From contig JAOPXD010000159.1 of the NCBI GenBank assembly GCA_025965315.1, forward strand, positions 1-64,000: a DNA stretch of 64,000 bases, given 5' to 3'. Position numbers and translations under genes: made by a program. This DNA is from Marmoricola sp. (lineage in GTDB: Bacteria > Actinomycetota > Actinomycetes > Propionibacteriales > Nocardioidaceae). The notes under the pieces are model-generated. The model worked only from the letters and a program-made list of their open reading frames with translations. It ran no database searches and had not been told where the DNA came from. Every line of letters starts with the position of its first letter. Position 1 is the stretch's first letter. Positions 16,949-25,425 of the stretch are shown here, piece after piece.

Positions 16949-18601
16949 TCAGCGCACCTTCTGCGCGATGTCTGCGCGGAGCAGGTGCTTCTGCACCTTG
17001 CCGGTGGCCGTGAGCGGAAGCGCCTCGATGATCTCGAGTCGCTCGGGAAGCTTCTGGGTCGCCACCTTGCGACTGCGCAGGTAAGCCACGACCTCGTCGA
17101 GCGTGAGCGACGCCCCGGGGGTCGACGGCACCACGTAGACGCACACCCGCTCCCCCAGCAGCTCGTCGGGCATCCCGACGACGGCGACGTTCGCGATCGA
17201 CGGCAGCTCGGAGAGCAGGTCCTCGATCTCGCGAGCGCTGATGTTCATGCCGCCGCGGATCACGATGTCCTTGAGCCGGCCGGTGACCCGCACGTAGCCG
17301 TCCGCGGTCATCCGCCCGAGGTCCCCTGAGCGGGAGTAGCCCTCTGCGGTGAACAGGGCCGCCGTCTGGTCGGGGTCGTGGTAGTACTCGAGCATGTGGC
17401 TCGGGCCCTTGTAGGCGATGTCGCCCTCCTCGCCCGGCCCGACCGCGTTGCCGTCGACGTCGACGATCTGCACCTGGGCGCCACGGAGCGCGGACCCGTC
17501 GGACTCGATCGCCCTGGTCGGGTCGTCGCCGACGGTGCACATCGTCGTCAGGAAGTTCTCCGACCTGCCGTACAGGGAGAGGACCTTGCCACCCGACAGC
17601 ATCTCGCGGGCCTTCTCGACGACGCTGCCGGGGATCGGAGCGCCGGCGCACACCCAGACGCGCATGCCGCCGACGTCGTGCTTCTCCGGGTCGTGGACCC
17701 CCATCATCATCTGCAGGAACGCCGTTGCGGAGACCGCGACCGTGCAGCCGTGCTCCTTGATCCGACTCATGCCCTCGACCGGCTCCCACGCCTCCATCAG
17801 GTGCGAGGAGGCGCCCTTGAGAAGCGGGAGCATGAAGCTCGTGATGATTCCGGTGCTGTGCGCGATGGGTGAAGGTCCGAACTGGACGTCGTTCTCGGTG
17901 TAGTCGAGGCTGAGCGCCATCGAGGCGACCGTTGCCCGCAAGGTGTTGAGGGTGTGGAGGCAGCCCTTGGGTCGTGACGTCGTACCCGAGGTGTAGACGA
18001 CGAGCAGGCCCTCGTCCGGACCTCGGTCGGAGCCGAGCTCGGCCTCGACCTCTGCCAGCGTTCCGTCCAGCACGATCAGGCTCTCCAGCGGCGTGCCGGG
18101 TTGGCCGGCACTCGCACGCACCGACACCACGTGTTCCAGGGCGGGCGCTCCAGCCGCAAGGGTCTCGAACATGTCGAGGTACCCGAAGCCCTTGAACTGC
18201 TCGCAGGTGATGGCGACCTTCGCCCCCGAGTGCCCCAGCACGAATCCGACCTCGTCCTCGCGGTAGATCGGCATGATCGGGACCAGCACGCCCCCGGCGC
18301 GGTTGATCGCCACCGCGATCAGCGCGAACTCTGCCCAGTTCGGCAGCTGCACCGCGACCCGGTCCCCTCGGACGACACCCAACCTGCGGAGGCCGAGCGC
18401 CAGTCGCGCACCGGACTCGTGGAGCTCGGCAAAGCTGATCGATCGGGTGCTGTCGAAGATGAACGGCTTGTCGCCGAACGCGGCAGCCTGCTGCGCCACC
18501 AGGTCGAACAGGCTGCCGTCCTCCCAGTAGCCCTGCTCGTAGAACGAGGAGATCTCCTCGTCGCTGTACCTGTCCCGGACGGTCACATCAGCGTTCGACA
18601 T
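16949..18601 (-). CDS. Acyl-CoA ligase, cyclohexanecarboxylate-CoA ligase (AliA)-like
   Basis: 550-residue ANL-superfamily ligase. Motifs: YTSGTTSRPKGCLHTLNTL (P-loop), SPIAHSTGI, LYGRSENF, RSGDLGRMTADGYVRVTGRLKD and the C-terminal Lys in LTATGKVQKHLL. The HTLNTL stretch and the overall layout resemble the cyclohexanecarboxylate-CoA ligase/CaiC group. ATG at 18601 was preferred to an upstream GTG because AGAGG is correctly spaced from it. With BadK/BadH-like enzymes in the same window, activation of an alicyclic carboxylic acid is a good hypothesis. An operator copy stands about 60 nt upstream. Confidence 0.85.
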   Translation of the reverse strand: MSNADVTVRDRYSDEEISSFYEQGYWEDGSLFDLVAQQAAAFGDKPFIFDSTRSISFAELHESGARLALGLRRLGVVRGDRVAVQLPNWAEFALIAVAINRAGGVLVPIMPIYREDEVGFVLGHSGAKVAITCEQFKGFGYLDMFETLAAGAPALEHVVSVRASAGQPGTPLESLIVLDGTLAEVEAELGSDRGPDEGLLVVYTSGTTSRPKGCLHTLNTLRATVASMALSLDYTENDVQFGPSPIAHSTGIITSFMLPLLKGASSHLMEAWEPVEGMSRIKEHGCTVAVSATAFLQMMMGVHDPEKHDVGGMRVWVCAGAPIPGSVVEKAREMLSGGKVLSLYGRSENFLTTMCTVGDDPTRAIESDGSALRGAQVQIVDVDGNAVGPGEEGDIAYKGPSHMLEYYHDPDQTAALFTAEGYSRSGDLGRMTADGYVRVTGRLKDIVIRGGMNISAREIEDLLSELPSIANVAVVGMPDELLGERVCVYVVPSTPGASLTLDEVVAYLRSRKVATQKLPERLEIIEALPLTATGKVQKHLLRADIAQKVR

Positions 18602-18662
18602 CGGGCGCACCTCTTCTGAGTGATTCCGGGATGAGTGGCGAATATTGGCACGATATTAGAAT

Positions 18663-18671
18663 GGTTGGACC
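18663..18671. promoter_or_regulatory. GGTCnGACC-type operator, copy 5
   Basis: GGTTGGACC (minus strand GGTCCAACC) inside the 16-nt block shared exactly with 16281-16296. It lies upstream of the CoA ligase start (18601) and downstream of the hydrolase gene. AATATTGGCACGATATT, an imperfect inverted repeat, is adjacent at 18641-18657. Confidence 0.55.
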
Positions 18672-18695
18672 GAAACGGCAAGAGCTTCGCCACCC

Positions 18696-19658
18696 TCATC
18701 CGTCAGCGAGGTGAGCCGCGACCGCCTGGCCGACCAGCTCGGGCTCCTGGAGCCACGGCGCGTGACCCGCCCCTGGAATCTCGACCAGGTGCGCGTCCCG
18801 GATCGCCGAGATCGAGCGGCTCGCTGACGCGGGTGTCTGGAACACGTCCTGGTCACCCCACACGAGCAGCACCGGCAGGGCCAGCTCGTGGAGGTCACTG
18901 ATCGGGATGGCGACGCCGTCGCGGATCTTGGAACGCCTGATCAGCGCCCGGAAGAAGCTGGCCACGCTGCGAGCCAGACCCCGGCGACGAGCGATCAACC
19001 GTCCTGCGGACACCAACCCGTGCGGAGCACGTCCCAACGCACCCGCTCCCAAGCCCGTCTCGGTGTTCCTGATGAATGCCTTCTCCGACATCGGAGCCGA
19101 CAGCAGCCTGGCTCCGATCCCCGGGATGGCCAGCATCACCATCACCGGCAGCGGCCGCACTCCTTCGAAGGCTGCACCGGGCGCACCGACCAGGGCGATC
19201 CGGCGGACCCGATCGCGGAGGTCCAGCGCTGCGTATAGTCCGAACTGGCCACCGAGCGAGTGGCCGACGACGTCGACGACCGGGATCGAGAGGACCTCGA
19301 GCACCGACCGGATCGTGATCACGGCATGGTCACGCACCGCGGTCCCCTTCGGCAGGACGTAGGTACCGGACAGCCCGTGCCCCGGCCAGTCAACGGCTAT
19401 CACCCGCCGCCCGGGCAGGTGCAGCACCAGCTCCGCGCCGAACACCGAGACCGAACCGATCCCGTGCAGGAGCAGAACCGGGACGTCCCGACTCTCGGTC
19501 GGCCCGAATTCGACGATCCGGACGTCGACCGTCGACCGTCCGACGAGCACGCGGATCGTCCGTTCCCGACCAAGTAGACCGAAGTGCTCGTAGACCTCGT
19601 TCTCGTGCGCACGGATCCTGGCGTCGAGGGCATCGCGTCCCAGGCTCCGGCGACTCAT
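18696..19658 (-). CDS. Alpha/beta hydrolase
   Basis: 320-residue alpha/beta hydrolase. VLLLHGIGS is the oxyanion-hole loop, GHSLGGQFG holds the nucleophile Ser, WGDQD the acid and GAGHAPWLQEP the His, so the triad looks complete. No signal peptide is seen. The ATG overlaps by 4 nt the stop of the WS/DGAT gene, suggesting paired action on acylglycerols or wax esters, for example lipase or thioesterase activity. The exact substrate is unknown. Confidence 0.87.
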   Translation of the reverse strand: MSRRSLGRDALDARIRAHENEVYEHFGLLGRERTIRVLVGRSTVDVRIVEFGPTESRDVPVLLLHGIGSVSVFGAELVLHLPGRRVIAVDWPGHGLSGTYVLPKGTAVRDHAVITIRSVLEVLSIPVVDVVGHSLGGQFGLYAALDLRDRVRRIALVGAPGAAFEGVRPLPVMVMLAIPGIGARLLSAPMSEKAFIRNTETGLGAGALGRAPHGLVSAGRLIARRRGLARSVASFFRALIRRSKIRDGVAIPISDLHELALPVLLVWGDQDVFQTPASASRSISAIRDAHLVEIPGAGHAPWLQEPELVGQAVAAHLADG

Positions 19659-21103
19659 CGGGTCGCTCGCTTGCGTCGTACCGGCGCCACGGCGACGACT
19701 TCTGCGAAGCCCTCCGCCATCGCTTGCTCGAGCACCTCGAGGTCGACGAAGACGTCAGGATCGACGTTGAGCCCCAAGCAGCAGGTTCCGTCGTAGGTGA
19801 TCATCGCGACCATCAGGGCGACCCCGGGTCGCGGGCCGAGCGGGAAGGTGCGGAGCACGCGGACCCCTGCCAGCTCGACCGGCGCGGCCAGGCCCCTGAT
19901 GTTGGAGACCTGCACGTCCGATGCCGAGGTCAGACTGGCCGACAGCTCGATGATCGCCGCGTTGGGCAGCTTCGTCAGGATCGGCGACAGGTGATCGAGA
20001 AACCCGATCGCAGGTTCCTCGCGAGCGCTTGCCACCAGCGTACGCACCTGTTGCATGCGTGCGCTCGGGTCGAGCTCGGCTACCGGCCCCGACAAGCGCA
20101 CCCCGGCGAACCGGTTGCCTCCCATCGGGTCGCCGGCCCGGCGCAAGCTCACGGGCATGCCGAAAGGCACCGCGTCCACGTGCGTTCCGTGAAACTCGTG
20201 GTAGCGCCGGACACCGCCGAGAACTGCGGCGACGAACGCGTCGTTGACCGAGCATCCGGCTGTGGTCGCCGCGGCCCGGAGATCGGCGAGCGGGACCTCC
20301 AGGGTGAGGAACCGCTTTCCCGATCCTGACCCGGCGAGCAGCGGCGAACCCTGTGCGGCTGGGGGCGTCAGAACGCGCACCAGCGACTGGCTGAAGCGCG
20401 ACGCCCTGCTTGCCGAGCCGATCGGGTCGGACGCGACCCTTCCGAGGACTCCCAGGACGGATCCCGCACCACGCAGGAGCTGTACCGGCGCACCGCGTAC
20501 CGAGTCGACGACCCGGTCTCGCGTCAGCGAGTCTCCGGTGATGCTGGGTCGCGAGGAGTCGGCGCGTCCGGGCTCGAGCCGCGAAGGGTCGAGCGGACCG
20601 TGCACGATCTCGAGGAGCTGGATCAGGCCGACCCCGTCAGTCAGGCTGTGGTGGAACTTCAGCACGTACGCCGACCGGCCCTCGGGGAGACCCGTGACCA
20701 GGACTGCCGCCCACGGAGGCCGGGCCGGGTCGAGAGGAAGCGCCAGCTCCTTCTCGCACAGATCGAGCAGATCACGGTGGGCGACATCGGCAACGTCGGC
20801 CGGCGCGAGGTCGATCTGCTCGAGGTGCTGGTCCAGGTCGAAGTTCAGGTCCTCGGTCCACACGGGTTGGCCGATCGCGATCCTCGGCACCACGACACGG
20901 TCACGAAGCCGGGGCACCACGCGGACGGTTTCCTCGTGCAGCGCACGGAAGCGGTGCCAGTCAGGGGTCCCGTCCAGCATCTCCAGGAGGATCCCGGTCG
21001 AGCTTGTTCGCGCATCGCCCTCCGCACGCCACATCAAGCCCTCCCACGCACTCATCTCCGCGGTGCCGCCCCACGTCGTCGTACTGCCCGTCTGGTCGCT
21101 CAT
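19655..21103 (-). CDS. Wax ester synthase / diacylglycerol acyltransferase (WS/DGAT)
   Basis: 482 residues. The family motif HHSLTDG (residues 151-157) carries catalytic His152 and Asp156. Further landmarks are NDAFVAAVLGG, PVSLRRAGDPMGGNRF and VSNIRG. WS/DGAT proteins esterify acyl-CoA to diacylglycerol or fatty alcohol to make storage lipid and work at the membrane/lipid-body surface. It is first in a two-gene operon with the hydrolase and divergent from the HAD-PlsC and PlsB-like genes, forming a lipid-assembly group. An operator pair lies in the shared promoter. Confidence 0.9.
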   Translation of the reverse strand: MSDQTGSTTTWGGTAEMSAWEGLMWRAEGDARTSSTGILLEMLDGTPDWHRFRALHEETVRVVPRLRDRVVVPRIAIGQPVWTEDLNFDLDQHLEQIDLAPADVADVAHRDLLDLCEKELALPLDPARPPWAAVLVTGLPEGRSAYVLKFHHSLTDGVGLIQLLEIVHGPLDPSRLEPGRADSSRPSITGDSLTRDRVVDSVRGAPVQLLRGAGSVLGVLGRVASDPIGSASRASRFSQSLVRVLTPPAAQGSPLLAGSGSGKRFLTLEVPLADLRAAATTAGCSVNDAFVAAVLGGVRRYHEFHGTHVDAVPFGMPVSLRRAGDPMGGNRFAGVRLSGPVAELDPSARMQQVRTLVASAREEPAIGFLDHLSPILTKLPNAAIIELSASLTSASDVQVSNIRGLAAPVELAGVRVLRTFPLGPRPGVALMVAMITYDGTCCLGLNVDPDVFVDLEVLEQAMAEGFAEVVAVAPVRRKRATR

Positions 21104-21141
21104 CGCACCTGTACCTCACCCGAAGCCTTGCTCGATGTTCC

Positions 21142-21166
21142 GGTCTGATATATAAATGATTAGACC
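21142..21166. promoter_or_regulatory. GGTCnGACC-type operator, copies 6a and 6b
   Basis: GGTCTGAT (21142-21149) and ATTAGACC (21159-21166) are inverted 8-bp arms with one mismatch and a 9-nt AT-rich spacer. They lie between divergent starts at 21103 and 21203, arranged much like the pair at 13555-13580. Confidence 0.58.
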
Positions 21167-21202
21167 AATGTACCTCAGGTCGACTGCTGCACGGAAGGTC
21201 AC

Positions 21203-22681
21203 ATGGACATCGAGGACCTACTGCTCTCGATCGAGGAGGCGCCTCCGGGGCCACGCGTCGGCGCGTTCTTCGATTTCGACGGCACCCTGATCGACGGCTA
21301 CTCAGCGACAGCGCTCTACGCGCACCGCCTGAAGAAACACGAGATCAGCCTCGGTGAAGCCATCCGAACCGTGCGGGCAGGAATGGGCGGCACGCTCGAC
21401 GAGACGCAGTTCGCGGTGCTGCTGACCGAGGGCATCTCGGGCTGGGCGGGCCGGCCCGTCGACGAGCTCGACGAGCTGGGCAAGGACCTGTACCGGACCG
21501 ACATCAGTGGTCGGCTGGTCCACGACATGTGGCGGGTGGTCAAGGCACACCAACGTCGCGGTCACACCGTCGCCATCGCGTCCTCAGCCACTCGCTTCCA
21601 GGTGGATTCGCTCGCCAACGACCTGGGCATCGATCACGTCCTCTGCACGCAGCTGGAGTCGCACCGCGGAAAGCTCACCGGCAGGCTCCTCGGACGCCCC
21701 CTCTGGGGACCGGGGAAGCTCGCTGCGGTCGAGAAGTTCATCGACGAAAGGACTCTCGACTCCTCGATGTCCTTCGCCTACGCCAACGGGGACGAGGACC
21801 CACCGTTCCTCGAGACCGTCGGCCATCCGCACGCCGTGAATCCTCAGCCAGAGCTTGCTGCAATCGCGCAGGACCGGGATTGGCCCGTCATCCTGACCAC
21901 GCGCCGACCGCACCCTCTGGACCCTGCTCCCGCCCTGCGGACGGCAGCCATGTACGGCGCGATGGCGGGCGCAGGGGTCTCCGGGATCGTGCTCGGACTC
22001 GTCGGCGGAAGCAAGCGTGCGGGGATAGACCTCGCGACCTCCTCCTTCGCGCAGGTCGCCGGGGTCCTCGGCGGAATCCGGGTGCAGGTGACCGGCGAGG
22101 AGAACGTGTGGTCCCAGCGTCCTGCCGTGTTCATGATCAACCACCAGAGCGCGCTGGTGGACGCCCTGGTGACGTCGACGGTGCTCCGCAGCGGGTTCAC
22201 GGCGGTGGCGAAGAAGGAGGCGGCTTCGGTGCCGGTCCTCGGTCCGATGCTGAGACTCGCGGACTTCGCGTTCATCGATCGGACCGACCCGGCCCAGTCG
22301 CGGACCATGCTCGACGAAGCCGTGTCACGGCTGGCATCAGGCACGTCGATCGTGATCTCGCCGGAAGGTACGCGCTCCTACACCCCGGCGATCGGACCGT
22401 TCAAGAAGGGCGGTTTCCACCTGGCCATGCGGGCAGGGGTGCCGATCGTGCCCATCGTGATCAGGAACGCCGGTGCGCTGATGGCGCGCACCTCCCGCAC
22501 CGCCCGAACCGGCACGGTCGAGGTGCGTGTCCTGGAACCGATCAGCACGAGCACGTGGACCAGGCGCGATCTCGACCGCTGCGCCACCTCCCTGCACGCG
22601 CGCTACCGCGACATCCTCGAGAACTGGCCTGGCGATGTGTCCGAGTCACCAGAACCGACCGTGGGGAGCGTCCGGACATGA
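21203..22681 (+). CDS. HAD phosphatase-PlsC acyltransferase fusion
   Basis: 492 residues with two domains. Residues about 20-225 form a SerB-type HAD hydrolase: FFDFDGTLIDG, then SSATRF, then GDEDPPFLETVG. Residues about 290-470 form a PlsC 1-acylglycerol-3-phosphate acyltransferase: NHQSALVD (HX4D) and SPEGTRS. A hydrophobic stretch near 250-270 probably anchors the linker. Actinobacterial fusions of this type are known and are thought to act in phospholipid or triacylglycerol synthesis, one half acylating and the other dephosphorylating. GGAAGG precedes the ATG. It overlaps the PlsB-like gene by 4 nt. Confidence 0.9.
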   Translation: MDIEDLLLSIEEAPPGPRVGAFFDFDGTLIDGYSATALYAHRLKKHEISLGEAIRTVRAGMGGTLDETQFAVLLTEGISGWAGRPVDELDELGKDLYRTDISGRLVHDMWRVVKAHQRRGHTVAIASSATRFQVDSLANDLGIDHVLCTQLESHRGKLTGRLLGRPLWGPGKLAAVEKFIDERTLDSSMSFAYANGDEDPPFLETVGHPHAVNPQPELAAIAQDRDWPVILTTRRPHPLDPAPALRTAAMYGAMAGAGVSGIVLGLVGGSKRAGIDLATSSFAQVAGVLGGIRVQVTGEENVWSQRPAVFMINHQSALVDALVTSTVLRSGFTAVAKKEAASVPVLGPMLRLADFAFIDRTDPAQSRTMLDEAVSRLASGTSIVISPEGTRSYTPAIGPFKKGGFHLAMRAGVPIVPIVIRNAGALMARTSRTARTGTVEVRVLEPISTSTWTRRDLDRCATSLHARYRDILENWPGDVSESPEPTVGSVRT

Positions 22682-24486
22682 CCCGGCAGCCGCTGACGTC
22701 GGACGCCCGCGAGGTGAGCCAGCTCCTGGCGTCTCCGGACTTCACCTCCGGGCTGGACGCGATCGCGACCAGGCTCGGCCGGGCGCCCGCGGAGGTCCGG
22801 GAAGAGGCCAGCGCCCACCTCCGGGAGCTCTCGGCTACGCACAACGACCGGGTGACCGCCGGGTGGCAGCGCGTCGGCCGTTGGATGCTGCGCGGATTTG
22901 ATCGGCTCACCGACGAGGAGAGCATGCTTGCTCTTCGCGCACTCGACCACGAGCACTCCCTGATCTTCCTGATCTCCCACCGTTCCTACCTCGACGAGTG
23001 GGCAGTGCCGCCCGTGGTGGCGGACTTCGGGATCGCGGCACCGTTCGGCCTGGCAGGCGCGAACCTGGACTTCTTCCCGCTGGGAACGATCGCGCGTCGT
23101 ACCGGCATCATCCACATCCGCCGATCAACGGCCGACATGCCGGTGTACAAGTTCGCGCTGCGCTCGTTCATGGGCCAGCTCGTCACCAACCGCTCGAACC
23201 TGATCTGGTCGATCGAGGGCGGGCGCACCCGGACCGGGAAGCTCCGCCCGCCTCGACTCGGACTCCTCCGCTACGTCATCGATGCTCTCGACGGCATCGA
23301 GGAGAGCAAAGAGGTGTACCTCGTCCCCGTGTCGATCCAGTACGACCAGCTTCCGAGTCACGAGGTCGAGCTGATGGCCTCCGAGGCGCGCGGCAACGGC
23401 AAGACACCGGAGAACGCCCGCTGGTTCTTCGACTACCTGTTGGGCCTTCGCAAGCGGATCGGGCGGATCTACGTCGACTTCGGCGAGCCCCTTCCCCTCC
23501 GATCGCGCCTGGCGGACCTCCACGCCGAAGACCCTGCAGGCACCCACTCGGTGGAACGGGTCGCTCTGGAGCTGTGTCACCGGATCAACCTCGCGACACC
23601 CGTGACACCGACAGCGATCGTGTGCGGGGCCCTGCTCCCCTCCGATCGTGCGCTGACCCTGGACCAGGTCCTGGAGACCGTGACGCCGCTCGCCACCTAC
23701 TTGGAGCGTCGCGGCTGGCCTACCGCTGGGGCCGCGACCCTCAATGACCGGGGCACGATCCGCCGAGCCCTGCAGGACCTCGTCAGCTCAGGGGTCGTCA
23801 CCAGCTTCGCCGGCAAGACCACGGTCTGGCGGATCGCACCCGAGCAGCACCTGATCGCATCGGTGTACCGGAACAGCGCGATCCACACGCTCGTTCCCCG
23901 GGCGATCGCCGAGGTCGTCCTCAGCGCCGTCGAGGAGACGACGGACGGGACGACCGACGCCTGGGCTCTTGCCCTGCGCCTGCGCGAGCTGCTCAAGTTC
24001 GAGTTCTTCTTCGCGAGCCGCAGCCAGTTCGCGACCGAGCTGCAGAAGGAGCTCGAGCTCGTGACGCCGGTCGCGGACGTGGCTTCTCGTGATCTCACCA
24101 GCAGCCAGGCCCAGGCCTACCTGGACGGCATGGACCTGCTGGTGGCGCCCCTGGTGCTGCGACCGTTCCTCGATGCCTACGCCGTCGTCGCGGACCAGCT
24201 GCTCGAGCTCGGCACCTCCAGCAACTTCGAGGAGGAGCGCTTCATGGAGCGGTGCCTGCAGCTCGGCGAGCAGTGGGCTCTTCAGAAGACCATCGGTAGC
24301 GCCGAATCTGCGTCGGCGGAGATGTTCCGCACCGCGCTCCGGCTCGCCCGGTACCGCGGGATCGTCGACGTACCGGCTCCCGATCTCCTCGCTCGCCGCC
24401 AGGCGTTCGTGGACGACGTCGACGCCGCACGCAGACAGATCGGCCGCGTGTCCAGGCGTGCGAGGCGACCTGCCTCCGCCACCTAG
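22678..24486 (+). CDS. plsB: Glycerol-3-phosphate acyltransferase, PlsB-like
   Basis: 602-residue acyltransferase of the PlsB class. The acyltransferase motifs are SHRSYLDEW (HX4D), GTIARRTGIIHIRR, SIEGGRTRTGKLRPPRLG and VPVSIQYDQ. It is shorter than E. coli PlsB (about 800 residues), mainly at the N-terminus. The first step of glycerolipid synthesis (acylation of glycerol-3-phosphate) would feed the PlsC domain encoded just upstream and the WS/DGAT encoded divergently. The ATG shares bases with the previous stop (ATGA). Confidence 0.87.
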   Translation: MTRQPLTSDAREVSQLLASPDFTSGLDAIATRLGRAPAEVREEASAHLRELSATHNDRVTAGWQRVGRWMLRGFDRLTDEESMLALRALDHEHSLIFLISHRSYLDEWAVPPVVADFGIAAPFGLAGANLDFFPLGTIARRTGIIHIRRSTADMPVYKFALRSFMGQLVTNRSNLIWSIEGGRTRTGKLRPPRLGLLRYVIDALDGIEESKEVYLVPVSIQYDQLPSHEVELMASEARGNGKTPENARWFFDYLLGLRKRIGRIYVDFGEPLPLRSRLADLHAEDPAGTHSVERVALELCHRINLATPVTPTAIVCGALLPSDRALTLDQVLETVTPLATYLERRGWPTAGAATLNDRGTIRRALQDLVSSGVVTSFAGKTTVWRIAPEQHLIASVYRNSAIHTLVPRAIAEVVLSAVEETTDGTTDAWALALRLRELLKFEFFFASRSQFATELQKELELVTPVADVASRDLTSSQAQAYLDGMDLLVAPLVLRPFLDAYAVVADQLLELGTSSNFEEERFMERCLQLGEQWALQKTIGSAESASAEMFRTALRLARYRGIVDVPAPDLLARRQAFVDDVDAARRQIGRVSRRARRPASAT

Positions 24487-24492
24487 GCCGGG

Positions 24493-25425
24493 TCAGCCGG
24501 GAATTGCCGGGAATTGCTTGTGCAGCAGGGCGCGCACCTCGGCGACTGCTTCGATCCCGAGGTGGGCCGACCCAGCCGCGGGAACGATGGTCAGGTGCCG
24601 CGCGCCGGCTTCGACGTACGGCGCGAACCATTCAGCGACGTCCTCGGGTGTCCCCGAGGTCGTGACGTGCTCGAACTTCTCGTACGGGAGGTTGTAGAGC
24701 GACTGCATCTGATCGGCGACCATCCGCCGTGCGGCTGTCGCGTCGGAGTCCAGGCCGCACCAAGCGCTGAGCCCGAACCACGTCGGAAGCGGGCGGCCGC
24801 GGTCAGCGGCAGCCGACAGGATCTCCTCGTGGGTCTGGGCGAAGCGACGCGACGAGCAGAAGATGCCCAGCCAGCCATCGCCGAATTCTGCGGTCCGGCG
24901 TACAGCCGCGGCACCACTACCCCCGATCACGAGTGGCACGATCGGGTCTGGCGACGGAAGGATCGATGCGCCCTCGAGGGTGAAGAACTCCCCCGAGTGA
25001 TCCACTGTCTCACCTGTCGCCAGCCGACGCAGGAGGCCGAGGGACTCGTCGAGGCGCCGACCGCGCGTCGACGGATCCACTCCGGAGTTCGTGACCTCGG
25101 ATCGGTCCTCGCCGCCGACCCCGACCCCGAGGACGAGGCGCCCGGGCGCGATCTGCGAGATCGACGACAGCTGTCGAGCTGCGAGCACCGGGTGCCGCAA
25201 CGCCAGCTGGTAGACCCCGACCAGGACGTTGGTCTCGTCGTGGGTCGCGAGCACCGCCGTCGCCGCCACGAGGCCGTCGAAGCCCGTTCCACCGTGAAAG
25301 CTGACGTGGTCGCCCACGGTCACGTGATCGAGTCCGGCGTCGTGGGCGTGCTGGAGGAGGTGACGCCGCGCGGAGGGGTCCGCTGTCATCAGGCTGTCGT
25401 GGACCGAGACACCGACGGCGATCAC
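24493..25425 (-). CDS. LLM-class (luciferase-like) flavin or F420-dependent oxidoreductase
   Basis: 310-residue TIM-barrel protein of the bacterial-luciferase superfamily: AGLDHVTVGDHVSFHGG near the N-terminus, ISQIAPGRLVLGVGVGGED, VPLVIGGSGAAAVRRTAEFGDGWLG. The style is that of actinobacterial F420-dependent enzymes, but FMN cannot be excluded. The start is GTG overlapping the stop of the acyl-CoA dehydrogenase (GTGA). It is the second gene in that operon. It could oxidise or reduce a ring or side-chain carbonyl; the substrate is unknown. Confidence 0.85.
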   Translation of the reverse strand: MIAVGVSVHDSLMTADPSARRHLLQHAHDAGLDHVTVGDHVSFHGGTGFDGLVAATAVLATHDETNVLVGVYQLALRHPVLAARQLSSISQIAPGRLVLGVGVGGEDRSEVTNSGVDPSTRGRRLDESLGLLRRLATGETVDHSGEFFTLEGASILPSPDPIVPLVIGGSGAAAVRRTAEFGDGWLGIFCSSRRFAQTHEEILSAAADRGRPLPTWFGLSAWCGLDSDATAARRMVADQMQSLYNLPYEKFEHVTTSGTPEDVAEWFAPYVEAGARHLTIVPAAGSAHLGIEAVAEVRALLHKQFPAIPG

